In this document: one piece after another, positions 33,353 to 44,090 of the stretch
How positions within the stretch are numbered: position 1 is the stretch's first letter
Layout: each line of letters begins with the position of its first letter
Source: Zygnema cylindricum
Taxonomy: Eukaryota; Streptophyta; Zygnematophyceae; Zygnematales; Zygnemataceae
Assembly: GCA_037447655.1 (NCBI GenBank)
Contig: JBBHKE010000395.1
Coordinates: 59,948-123,947 of the forward strand
DNA length: 64,000 nucleotides
Direction: 5' to 3'
Notes under the pieces: model-generated
Told to the model about the DNA's origin: nothing
The model's database searches: none
What the model saw: the letters and a program-made list of their open reading frames with translations, nothing else
Position numbers and translations under genes: made by a program

Positions 33353-36300
33353 TTACACTTCTCCCTGCAGAAAAATTAGCTTAGGGGAAAGCACAGGTTT
33401 GGTCCTCATATCTGTCATCATCTCGCTATCTGGTCGGTTCTCTAAACTGGTTATTTTGTTTTCTACTTTCTCTCTAACAAAGCTGAGTCTAATGTTCATG
33501 AGTTTGGCTTTAAAATGATGTTTAGGATTGGCAGAAATAGCGATCGCTGCCTGATTATCACAAAAAATTTTCAGCACACCACTCTTAAGGTGACCAAGCT
33601 CACCAAGCAAAGACTTGACCCATATAAATTCTTTTACAGCAGAGCAAGAGGCCATATACTCAACCTCCATGGTGGACTGAGCAATAACCTTTTGCTGTTT
33701 GCTACTCCAACAGCAAGCCCCATCACCCACATATAATACATATCCAGAAGTACATCTCCTCATCGGAGCATCACCATAACTGGCATCACTCCAAGTAGTG
33801 ATGCCAGTATTCTCCCCACCCAAATGCAACCATAGATCCCTAGTTCCTCTCAAATATCTAAGGACTCTCTTAGCTGCCTCCAAATCCTTCTTAGTGGGAG
33901 CATTTAAACTTCTACTCAACACTCCTACCGTTGCAGCTAAATCCGACTGGGTACAATTCATAAAATTGATTAGGCTTCCCACTACTTGCCTGTAAGGAAT
34001 AGTTTGCATAAACTTCTGTTCGTCAGGACTTAATTCCTCGTCTAAGACTATGACTCCGTCCTCACTCCCCTCACTTCCCTTCTTTAACTCCGTTGGAGTT
34101 GTACAACTATTAGCTTTATCCATCTGATAATTTTCCAGCATGTTCCCTATTACTTCCTTTTGAGTCAATCTTAAAATCTTTCTTTCTTGGTCTCTTTCTA
34201 CTTGAATTCCCAAAATATATTTTGCTTCCCCCATATCCAACATTTCAAATCTCCTCTTAATATCGGTTTTCAGTTTATTATTTTTCTCCATTGATTTACT
34301 TAAAACCTGCAAATCATAAACTTAAATAGCAATAAATATAACACCTTCCTCATCTTCAAAAACATAGATCGAGTAATCTGAGTTGATCCAGATATATCCC
34401 AGACCGTTAAGAAACTCATCAAGGTTCCTTTTCTACTGTCGAGGGGCATGTTTCAAACCATAAAGAGATTTAATCAGCCGGCATACCTTACTCTCCTCTC
34501 TTTCCTCCACAAATCGTTCGGGTTGTCGCATGAAGATCTCCTCTTCCAATTCTCCATGCAAAAAGGCTGTCTTGATGTCCATCTGGTGCACCTCCATGTC
34601 TTCCGCTGCTGCCAAACTGAGAAGTATGCGGACGAAGGGAAATCTGACGACCGCGGCAAAGGTTTCCTCGTAGTCGATTCCTTCTTTCTGTGTAAATCCT
34701 TTTGCCACTAATCGGGCTTTGTAACGCTCAATGGTGTTATCCGGGTTCAGTTTTAATTTGAAAACCCACTTACAACCGATTGGTTTTCGGTTAGGTGGAC
34801 AGTCCACCAGCTCCCAAGTATCGGCTGCCATAATTGAGGCCATCTCCTCATTGATGGCTGTCTTCCACCGGTTCCTTTCTGGACAAGTCATCGCCTCTCC
34901 ATAAGTTTGAGGTTTATTTTGATGAGATAAATTTGTTACCTTGTTATTAACCTGTTTTTCTTGCAATCTTTTGCTACTTCTCCTCCCCCCCTCAAAATCT
35001 GAGGCCGGAATAGATGGTTCTCGTGGGTTCTTTCGAACAATCTCGGCTTCTCCCCTATCCCTTGATTCCGAATCAATTTCCACCACGTCTTCCGCTTCGG
35101 GTAGAGTTGTCACTGGAGTTTCCACAGCCGAGTCCTTTTCGGTCTAATTTGGACCTGCAAGAATGTCATCTTCTCTAGAACCTGGATAGTTATGAAGCTC
35201 AAAGTCATCGGATTTTTCTAACTCAAATCTGATTTTTACTGACTTTGTATACTTGAAGGGATCCACAGACTTTCCTTCATCCATAACTACTAGATGCTTT
35301 ACTAAGATTATATCTTCCCTTTTTAGATGGTAAACTCTATATCCTTTAACATCCTCATCATATCCTAATAAGTATCCCGGTTTTCCTTTAGAATATAGCT
35401 TCCAATTAGACCGATCTGTATCTAGACTGAATACTTGACTGCGGAAAACCTTTAAGTGAGATATGTATGGTTTTCGGTCGGTCTATCTCTCATAAGGTGT
35501 TTGATCTTTTATAGCTGAGGTAAGAACTCTATTTTTGAGGTTATTAGCACAGTTCATTGCTTGTGCCCAAAACCTTTTTCCTATCTTCTTATCCGACAAC
35601 ATATTTCTAGCATTATCACTTAGTGTCCTATTTAATCGTTCAGCTACCCCATTCTGTTCCGAGTTTTCTTGCACTTTCTATTGGTGTTGGACCCCATCTT
35701 CCCTGATAAAATCCTCAAACTGGTTAGAAGTATACTCTCCACCATTGTCACTCCATACTCTCTTGATTGAAGTTTCATGGATTTTTTCGCTCCATGCTTT
35801 ATATTGTCTAAAACAATCCTGAGCTTCTGACTTGTTTTTCAAAAAATACACCCTGGAATACCGAGACCAATCATCAGTGATAGTCATCATAAATCTCTTC
35901 CCCCCCGGTGAGGGCACTTTAGCCAGTCCCCAAATGTTTGTGTGTACTAAATCTAGATTTTTTTTTCCCTTATAAGTGGTTGTTTTGGGAAAAGGTAATC
36001 AATGTGTTTTACCTTGAGCACCTCCACTACAATCACTTAAATTTTCACTCTCACTGAACTAAATCCCTTCCACCACTCCTATCTTTTTCATCTCTCTTAA
36101 CTTATCTAGATTCACATGCCCAAGCCTCTTATGCCACATCATAATATCATGAACACTAGCATAATAAAGTTTCTTTGTTTCATTACTTAAAATCTGCCTA
36201 AACATCCCTTGGCTACCTTTCTCAGCAATGAAATAGACCTCTTCCTCAAAACTAGCAGTAAAGACTGCTTCCCTTGTGCTAGTAAAAAAACCCTTATCAT

Positions 36301-37148
36301 CTAATACAAATGTAGAGATGAGGTTTTGTTCAGCTCCGGAATAAACAATACATCGGAGAATGTTACTATGGATGTCTTTTCTTCTAATAACACTTTCAGT
36401 TCTACCGATCCTACAAAGTTAGTAGTGACTATCCTCCCATCCCCGTACTCTATCTCTACGGTGGGAATCTTTCTTATCTTAGTGAACAGGTGCTAATCCT
36501 TACACATGTGCATAGATGCAGTTGAATCTACAATCTAGCCTTCTTCACCTTTCAATCCACCGTAAGCACATTTCTGCCTTCGTGGAAATTCGACCTCTAT
36601 TTTCGCCTCCAACTCCTCATCCAATCGGAGCTCAACGTCCTCGTCCTCGGATTCCGCCTCATGTACCTGTGTCACAAGGGCCTTTTTCTTTCCTCTCGGG
36701 GTTCCATTGGTCTGCCCTTCCTTTAACCAAATCTCGGTTAGCTTAGTGCACTCTGCCATGTAGTGCCCCGGTTTCTTACAAAAATGACATAAACCTTTGG
36801 GAGCCCTTAGTCCTAACTCGTTGTCTGATTTTTCTTCTCCCTCCCCCCATAGTTTCCGACAGGTTTCCGGGAATCCTTGTTCCTCCAATCGGTCGCACTT
36901 GCTAAGACGTGGCCACTCTTTCCTCCCCTTCGGATCTCAATCGTATTCTCCCGAACGAGAATCATCCCTACCACTGAGTTCCATATCCACCTTGAGTCCG
37001 GCAAGTCCTGCAAACGGTTGACTATGTTCTCGAACACATCGAGTAACTTCATCACTAAACAGTTAACCTTTTCTTTTTCATTAAAATCTTTTCCTGTACT
37101 CTCTAGCTCCATAAAAAGTATAGCAAGCTGATTGCAGAAATCGAACAT
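33353..37148 (-). pseudogene. copia gag-pol remnant of copy G
   Basis: Gag is open at 37148-36813. The CCHC knuckle (CHFCKKPGHYMAEC) is intact near 36790-36745. The protease motif near 36520 reads IVDSTASMHMC, so DSG has become DST. The integrase core is at 35917-35483 (TDDWSRYSRVYF and SEQNGVAERLNR, with the catalytic Glu context). Reverse transcriptase is open at 35125-34433 (CKWVFKLKLNPDNTIERYKA, MDIKTAFLHGELEEEI). The YVDD box near 34330 has become stop-VYD. RNase H is open for 319 codons at 34312-33353 (TWSDASYGD, STMEVEYMA, IFCDNQAAI). The few lesions suggest a younger insertion than A-D. Confidence 0.87.
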
Positions 37149-37370
37149 CTCCCTTTGTATACATACTCTTTAACTTTTTGATCAGCCAACTGTTGTTGCT
37201 GAATCGTACCACTTCGGTACATCACTATGAGAGCCATCTAAAGATCGGATGCCTTTTCTACTTGCAAATGAGGACATGCAAGCCCTTGAGTAAGATGGCG
37301 GAGGATGAAGTGCTTGCCGCCATATTGTTGAAGTCTTAGGCATCATTATCATTCTCCTCGTTCCTCAGAT

Positions 37371-39587
37371 GGTGACATGAATCCTGAACTAGTTGAGACA
37401 ATGAGCGGCAAGCAAGTGTAATTGTATAGACATAAGACAAAATAATCCGTACTACACTTGAGGCAAAAAGTTATGCTCTTGACTCTGGCTAGATTTGTGG
37501 CGGAAGTAATTATTTGTTCCACTATTATAAGGCAAAGTACTGAAAAGGACACGAAAGTGCCAGACTTTGACCTAAGGTAATTAATGGACCAAAAATCTGC
37601 TGAACCTGAATTGAATTTTTACTTATAGCTAACAACATAATCTAGACGACAATCTAAAAAGTTACGTGGCAATCCACAATGTACCCCTCACGAGGGCTGA
37701 CAGAAACTACTCCCATGTAACGGAATTGCAATCTTTGAGACGGTGGAACTTGGTTGTCCGGCCTCGGTAGGCGCGAAATAAAGTGCGTTCTGCTGAGTTT
37801 AGGAAATAAAAAATATCTCATACGGCTTGGTGCACTCACACCTCCGTACTCTGATGACCGTACGGGGTAGGAAAGGCCTGGAAATCTATGGGGGTATAAA
37901 GGTGTGTCGAAAACGCACACGAGCTTGACAATTATCGTTTTTATATCGCGATAACACCGATATCGATAACTATCGGCAATAATTGTACGCTTGTACTGTA
38001 CAATTCTACGGTTTATCTTGTCGTACTGAACTGTCTTTATTCGGTTACACAGATTAAACAACAAATTCTTACACGTGGCATAACCATCGGTATCAGTGTT
38101 CTCGCGATAAATTTCTTGCGGATACACAACACTACAAAATGTAATTGGAGGGTCGATGTTTTCGCTCGTAACCATGGAGGATCCTAATCTTATATTTTTT
38201 AGTGTTATTTTTCAAAAACTCACCAAAAAATAGTACGTCATGTATGGTGAAGTGCAAAATTTGTAATATACCTCACATTTCATCTTTTGTAACTGCACCC
38301 TAATACCATTAAGGGTAAGACCCCATGTGGCTATGTTCCGGTTTTTTTCTGTGTTTTCCTTTCAAACTTAGCCGCGGTACTGCCTAAGTTGAAACCGTAC
38401 GAAGAAATCACAATTTTGTAGAGTACAATTTGCATCATTATTGAACTTAGGATGTACAAAAAATTGGCGTCTTGTGTTTTTTTTGACCCGCTGTCACGTC
38501 ATTTTCAAACTTATCATAAACCACATAAATACTGTGTTTTAAGCAAAGTAGAACCGTTTACACAAATAGGAAAACATATTCCCATGTGAGAAAAGTTTTC
38601 AAAAGTTTTTAACGACTGAAAAAAGTATAGTCTAGCTTCGTTACGAGGCCCAGCAGTTAAGAAAACCGTGTGGCATGGTCTTCCACACCGTAACGTAACT
38701 ATCCCACACGCCGTAATCGGGTATCTCAATAGGGTTTATGTGTTTAGGGTCATTTTTTTGTGTTTTTTTAATAAAACAAAAACTAAACAGAAATAAAAGA
38801 AACCTTAAACATACGGTCGCTAGGAGAAAATGGGAGGCGGGAACGATGTGGACCCAATCACTGTGGTGGCGCGTGCGAAAAAACGCAATGTTCAAAGTTG
38901 TTCGTTTTTGTCCGCATGCGTCTTGTACAGTTTTTTTTTTGAAGGGGTCTCGATGGTGCAGTGTCATTTCACGAAAAGGTGAAAAATCTGCGAAGTCATG
39001 GCGGCCGGACAGGAGAGGTTTTCGTACAGCCACGGCTGCAAGGTTGTACGTCTACGATGTCGCGCAAAGACATGCGACGTACGAAATCGTTTCAAAAATT
39101 ACAATTTGGCTAAGGACGCTTCTAAAAGTTTCGAAAAAATACGGTGTGACAAAGACAAATTGCACACGGTGACAGCCGTCACGGGTATTGTCGACGTATA
39201 CAATCGTCACAAAGTTAAGTTAGCGTTTCGAGTATTTACATAGAGACACCTGAAATCCCGATCCGCCGGATCCGCGCTAAAATACTATTTAAGTTCTCTA
39301 TGTTACAAGTACATGGGGCCGTACCCTAAATTCTTCATACGTGACTGTATAACTTGTTAATGTCACACAAAGTTCTTAAAGTTTTAGTTCTATGTAGGTT
39401 GTATCCTAAGGTCAATCCGTACATGCCAGCGCGACAAAACGGACAAAAAACGTCAAGATTTGTGACGAAATTCTATATGGATTTCGTGCGACGCGCCGCC
39501 GTTTTCTTAAAAAGATGGGTTTGAAAGGGCAATATCTGACTCATTGGTGACACGTGGCAGATAATTACTTCTCAAGCGTCACAATGC
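37371..39587. other. intergenic, no convincing gene; parts of two dispersed repeats
   Basis: Open frames of 130-173 codons on both strands overlap one another and resemble no family I know. A GATAAC-rich repeat related to the copies at 49701 and 63004 lies at about 37925-38145 (ACACCGATATCGATAACTAT, and an ACACAACACTA end). The stretch 38750-38890 is repeated at about 41285-41410 (AACATACGGTCG, GCGCGTGCGAAAAAACGCAA). Confidence 0.4.
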
Positions 39588-39785
39588 CTTTTTTCGCCAA
39601 TAAAAACATCTTTTCTCCGTACACACTTGTCGGATTTTCACTCTGAGACCACCAATCGAAAGTTGAGAATCTTGCCTTTCACTTGCAACCGTCAGATCCA
39701 CAATCCGTAAAGTGTGTACGAAAAAATGATGTTTTTACTTTTAAGAGACGCAAAAAATATTAAACCCTAATAGCGATCCACGGTG
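39588..39785. mobile_element. MITE, CACCG/TAGCGAT family, left end lost
   Basis: It shows the internal body of the family (AACATCTTTTCTCCGTACAC, CCGTCAGATCCACAATCCG) and the right terminus CTAATAGCGATCCACGGTG. No matching left terminus is visible. Confidence 0.55.
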
Positions 39786-39876
39786 TCCTGTACATAGAAC
39801 ATGTACGGACAGTCAAAAGTACGGATCCTGTCCAAAAGGCAAAATGGTCAGCAAGTACTCAAATGGTACTGTACTA

Positions 39877-40093
39877 CACCGCCAATCGCTATTAGCGTGT
39901 AGGTTTGATTAGCGTATACTATTATTTAGCGTGGTGTACGCTAATTGGGAATTTGGAAATTTTGGAAGAAATCGATTACTCTAATTAGGAATTAGGTTTT
40001 TTTTTAAATAGTGTGGATTATTCTATTTGAAAATAAAACAAAAAAAAAGCAGGACGGGATTAGCGTACACAACGCTAATAGCGATTGGCGGTG
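39877..40093. mobile_element. MITE with perfect terminal inverted repeats, TA-flanked (217 bp)
   Basis: The left end CACCGCCAATCGCTATTAGC and the right end GCTAATAGCGATTGGCGGTG are exact inverted repeats. TA dinucleotides flank both sides (39875-39876 and 40094-40095), as expected for TA-targeting Tc1/mariner-type transposition. There is no coding capacity. Confidence 0.78.
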
Positions 40094-40147
40094 TACACTA
40101 TACTGTACGGTGTTGTACTAGAATGTTCGGTACCACATCGTAGTGTA

Positions 40148-40686
40148 CAGCGCCAATCGTTATTAGCGTTGTGTACACTAATTCCATCCCGCTTTTTTTT
40201 TTTTTTATTCTCCATTAGCGTAGTTCATTCTATTTTTTTCTTTATTCTATTTAGGGCTATTTTCAGTACGTTGTTTCTTAAATAGAGTGGTGTACGGTCA
40301 GTGTCATACCGTACATAAATGTACCTTTTTACGTTAAAAAGTACAATAAATTAATTTTAGTAACCGCGGACGCATGAGAATGTGCGTTCTAAAAAGGAAA
40401 AATAACCAGGTCGTAAAAAATCCCGCTCGCACATATTCGTCTTACAGCCGCGTTTCGACGTGTGAATGTACGATTTGTGTACGATTTGTCAGATTTTGTC
40501 AGAATACCTATATTAGTGTAGGCATTGTTGCGACCGACATTTTGTTTTTCAAAGATCCAAATTACCATAACCAAACAATTAGAATGTATGATTTTTTCCA
40601 AAATTTTCAAATTCTTAAATAGCGTACACCACGGTAATTATTTTTATACGCTAAAAAAACTTACACGCTAATAACGATTGGCGGTG
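40148..40686. mobile_element. MITE of the same family, enlarged, ending at a gap
   Basis: The left end CAGCGCCAATCGTTATTAGC follows TA. The right end CGCTAATAACGATTGGCGGTG stops one base before the N run. The interior is about 320 bases longer than in the 39877 copy and may hold a second insertion. Confidence 0.55.
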
Positions 40687-40687
40687 T

Positions 40688-40697
40688 NNNNNNNNNN
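40688..40697. other. assembly gap, 10 N
   Basis: Exactly ten N. The same fixed size occurs at 51059, so the true gap length is probably unknown. Confidence 0.95.
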
Positions 40698-41834
40698 GCC
40701 ATTTTTTGAATAGCGCTACTTTGGCTATGGCTATCAATAGCCAATAGCTTGCCAGTCGCCAAGGCTATATAAACATGAAAGACATGAAAGACAGGCCTCA
40801 CGAAAGACAGGCCATTTGACTTGCCATTTAAATGCTTTTTACATGCCAACAAATGCCCTTTACATGCCTTAAACTGATTTTTTATGCAAGTCCGCTCGTA
40901 TTTTCTCATTGAATGTCGTCCGTTCGATTCCGGCGGCGCGCATAATGTTATTTTGCATCCGTTGTACTTTGTGTCCGCCGTCTTTTTACCGTTCCATGAT
41001 AATCAGTTTATCAGTACAATTCCGTACGTTCCCGTAAAATTTATGTGCAGTTAACCGCCGAAAAAGTACTACAAAGTGCAACGTATTTTTTAGTCAAATT
41101 CCGTACATTTCCCGTAAACAACCGTACATTTTTCGTAAATTTACCGTTCAGTTTACCGGACAGAAAGCACTCCGGACAGAAAGTACAGAAAGTACAAATA
41201 TATCGGAACCGCTGACCGTTCGATAACCGATAACTATCGGTATCGGTGTTATCGCGATAAGTTTTTTACCGATACACAACACTAGTTTTTTTAATAAAAC
41301 AAAAACAAGACAGAAATAAAATAACCCTAAACATACGGTCGCGCGGAGAAAGCGGGAAGCGGGAACGGTGTGGCCCCAATCACCGTGCTCGCGCGTGCGA
41401 AAAAACGCAAGATTCAAGACTACGTTTCTTACGAGTTCAGTACAGTACAGCCGAAGCATGAAATCAGATACACGTGTCACGATGACGGTTAAAGCTAAGT
41501 GAATAGAACTATCGAGTGTCACGCCACCTCTCGCCGAATCTTGAGCCACCGACTTTCTAGAAAATCCAGATCGCGTCACGATCATCGTCAATATCAGCGT
41601 GACGAAAAGTGCTTTCCGTACGCCAGCTCTGTATCCTGAATTCCTGATGTATGTTTCCATTTGCTTCGCGTTTTTGGCAATATAATATTCTTCATACATT
41701 TAGTGTGGACTTTTAATTGCATGAAGCTTGTCTTTGTTGTTGAGGCTAATGTTTTATCAAATAAAAGTGTGACTTTATCTAGAAACTTATTAAATAAATA
41801 AACATAACATTTATGAAGAAAGTGTTAACGTTTC
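40698..41834. other. intergenic, no gene seen
   Basis: It holds a partial GATAAC foldback repeat (about 41195-41285, ending in ACACAACACTAG) and the second copy of a dispersed ~130-bp repeat (about 41285-41410). The 183-codon minus-strand frame at 41148-41699 crosses both repeats and shows no family signature. Confidence 0.4.
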
Positions 41835-42308
41835 ACAGTTTTTTTCGCCACTTCAAACATCTTTTCTATGTGCGCTTGTCAGGCTGTTAACCTGGCGATT
41901 GGGATTGAGTGGCAAGATTATCACCTTCCCGTTGGCGGTCTCCAATCGACAATCTGGAGAAAAGATGTTTTAAGTGGCGAGAAAGACTTGGGCACTACAC
42001 CTTGAATCGTTATTAGCGTATAGAAATTATTAGTGTAAAGAAAAAATTATCGTCATTCATTCTAATTTAGTGTCAGGAGACATGGAGGATTATGGTCCAC
42101 GTCCTTAAATAGTTGAATCGTTATTAGCGTATAGAAATTATTAGTGTAAAGAAAAAAATTAGCGTCATTCATTCTGATTTAGTGTCAGGAGACGTGGAGG
42201 ATTGTGGTCCACGTCCTTAAATAGTGTAATTTATTATATTTACGGCATCAATGTCGAAATTTTGGGGTGCCGATATAGCGTACATAAGGCTAATAACGAT
42301 TCACGGTG
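41835..42308. mobile_element. MITE pair, one with an internal 111-bp duplication
   Basis: At 41835-41995 the inverted arms TCGCCACTTCAAACATCTTT and AAAGATGTTTTAAGTGGCGA enclose a body related to the 62467 element. Directly after it, 41998-42308 is a TA-flanked element (left CACCTTGAATCGTTATTAGC, right CTAATAACGATTCACGGTG) in which the block starting TTGAATCGTTATTAGC is present twice, at 42002 and 42113. Confidence 0.65.
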
Positions 42309-43217
42309 TATTAGTGAGACACGGTTTGGATCCCGAAGGTAAAACATCGCCATGGAAAGATTATACAATCGCATTTTTGACCTAGGGCAAGAAACCATAT
42401 CCGATGGTAAAATATTGCAACAATAAAATTGTGCTATCGCTTAGTTGGGAAAGAGCAAGAAACAAGGTTCTAAGGTAAAATGTCGCGAGAGGAAGTAGTT
42501 ACTTCTTTAAAAAGATACGCTAGGTTGTTCAAGTGTTGTAGGTTTGAAAAAGTTTGAATACCGCAGTTTCTTGAAATGTAGATTACTATTTCTAACAAGA
42601 GTGTAGACTAATTCTCGACTCATATTTGGATAGTCCTCTGTTTGCCGTCAAGTTCACTCACCATTACCAAAGATTCCAACGCTACAAAAAATGTATGCAA
42701 AATAATTAAACTTTGCCACGAACTTGAAAATCTCAAAATTCTCCCCTAGTTACAATTAACTAATTTGCACTAGCCTAACAAATGTCAACAACGACTCTTT
42801 TGTAGAAATGTCATAATAATATTGGAACCCACTTCATAGTTTAAGCTCTCTCGATGGCAAGGGCAAGCATGGTAGGGTTATAAATCTATCCTTGATTTAC
42901 CTTCCTTTGACTGAATGTCGCTTAAATTCCTACAATACGTTTGAGTAGTTATAAATAGTAGTAGTTAATCGTAAAATTGTACAGTTCACCTCAACATGAG
43001 GTTAACTATATTGCGTGTAATTACTCTTTATCACATTTCCATAAAAGTCCTAACGTGAACACATTGTTGTTATTACATTTAACAATATAAAAAGAAGTCA
43101 TGTATGCGACAATGGTAGTGTTGCATCAAAGTGGCGCCGTATAATAATTAAATCATTTTACATGTACACTCCAGAGAGTGCTGACTCTTAGACTAGATCT
43201 GAAGACAAACAATTGGA
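42309..43217. other. intergenic, nothing recognised
   Basis: AT-rich DNA without a long open frame, a known repeat or clear regulatory motifs. Confidence 0.4.
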
Positions 43218-43314
43218 AACGCTATATATTGTTATCTTGTACAGTACACGCACTATACAAGTATTTTGCTTATAGTGAGTATACATACTATACGGGAGAA
43301 CAATATACAGCGTT
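43218..43314. repeat. small inverted-repeat element, 97 bp
   Basis: AACGCTATATATTGTT on the left and AACAATATACAGCGTT on the right match in 15 of 16 positions as inverted repeats. This could be a very short MITE or a hairpin-forming sequence. Confidence 0.45.
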
Positions 43315-44090
43315 TTTTCAATTTTCACACATTAACCCAATGATGTGGACCACCTAAACAAAGAACATTACACAAGGAAAACATTAATTTGCCTTGTTTT
43401 ATGGACAAAGTTTCAGGGCAGGCAAATTTGGGTTGTATAACAGTTTAACAACTTTGCAGAAACTTTCCGGGCAAAAAATACCACAACATTCAATTTTCTT
43501 TAGGTCAATTGACACAAACATATACAAATACAGTTAAAAATACAAATGCAAATGCAAATGCAAATACAAAAGTGGGCTTGATTGATCAACATTAATTTAT
43601 AGCCCACAATGATGCAAAAACTCGGTACAAAGGCGTCCCACTAGGTAAGGAAAAACCAACACTATCCAAAGGACGACAATCAACAAAAAAACCCACTATG
43701 ATCTGTGTTTCAAAGAATACTGAGATTCGCTCCAAATTCAGAGACAAATTCGATGTTTGTACAGAGACGAAAACAAACAGGAACTATTCAGAGCAGTTGA
43801 AAAGCTGACACTATACATGTACAAAAGTCTCGCGGTGAAATGTGAGACAGCTGACAGCTGTCACTCATCTTTGCCAGAGGGAGAGAGGGAGAGGAAGAGA
43901 GACATCTGTGACACTTCTTCACTAGGGGAGCCTTCCTGGAGAATTGTACACAAGTGCACCATTTTCTCCTTGAAAAAAAAACATAAACAAAAAAACATTT
44001 ATTCCTTTTTGTGACTAACCTCCAAAACCCTTGACCTGTATTCTTTACTCGAATCCATTGTTGAATGATGACCCGCGAAAGGGAAGTCAA
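43315..44090. other. 3' flank of the ACD11-like gene; (ATGCAA)n
   Basis: A short microsatellite of ATGCAA units lies at about 43544-43570. The rest probably includes the 3' untranslated region of the minus-strand gene that ends at 44091. I see no separate gene. Confidence 0.4.

Larger units (their letters stand above)
33149..37370 (-). mobile_element. Ty1/copia retrotransposon copy G, minus strand, lacking 5' LTR
   Basis: Read from high to low coordinate it shows gag (about 37370-36535), protease, integrase (about 36190-35460), reverse transcriptase (35125-34300), RNase H (to 33353), a polypurine tract and a 170-bp piece of 3' LTR (33317-33149). The 5' LTR and gag start are missing beyond 37370. 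It is the best preserved coding copy in the window. Confidence 0.87.

Noticed and set aside
37654-38175. 173-codon open frame on the minus strand
   Set aside because: It crosses the GATAAC-rich repeat and has no recognisable motif, so it is probably chance.
38641-39172. overlapping 130- and 144-codon open frames on opposite strands
   Set aside because: They overlap a dispersed repeat (second copy near 41285), show no domain and have no splice or codon support.
41148-41699. 183-codon open frame on the minus strand
   Set aside because: It spans parts of two dispersed repeats and resembles no protein family I know.
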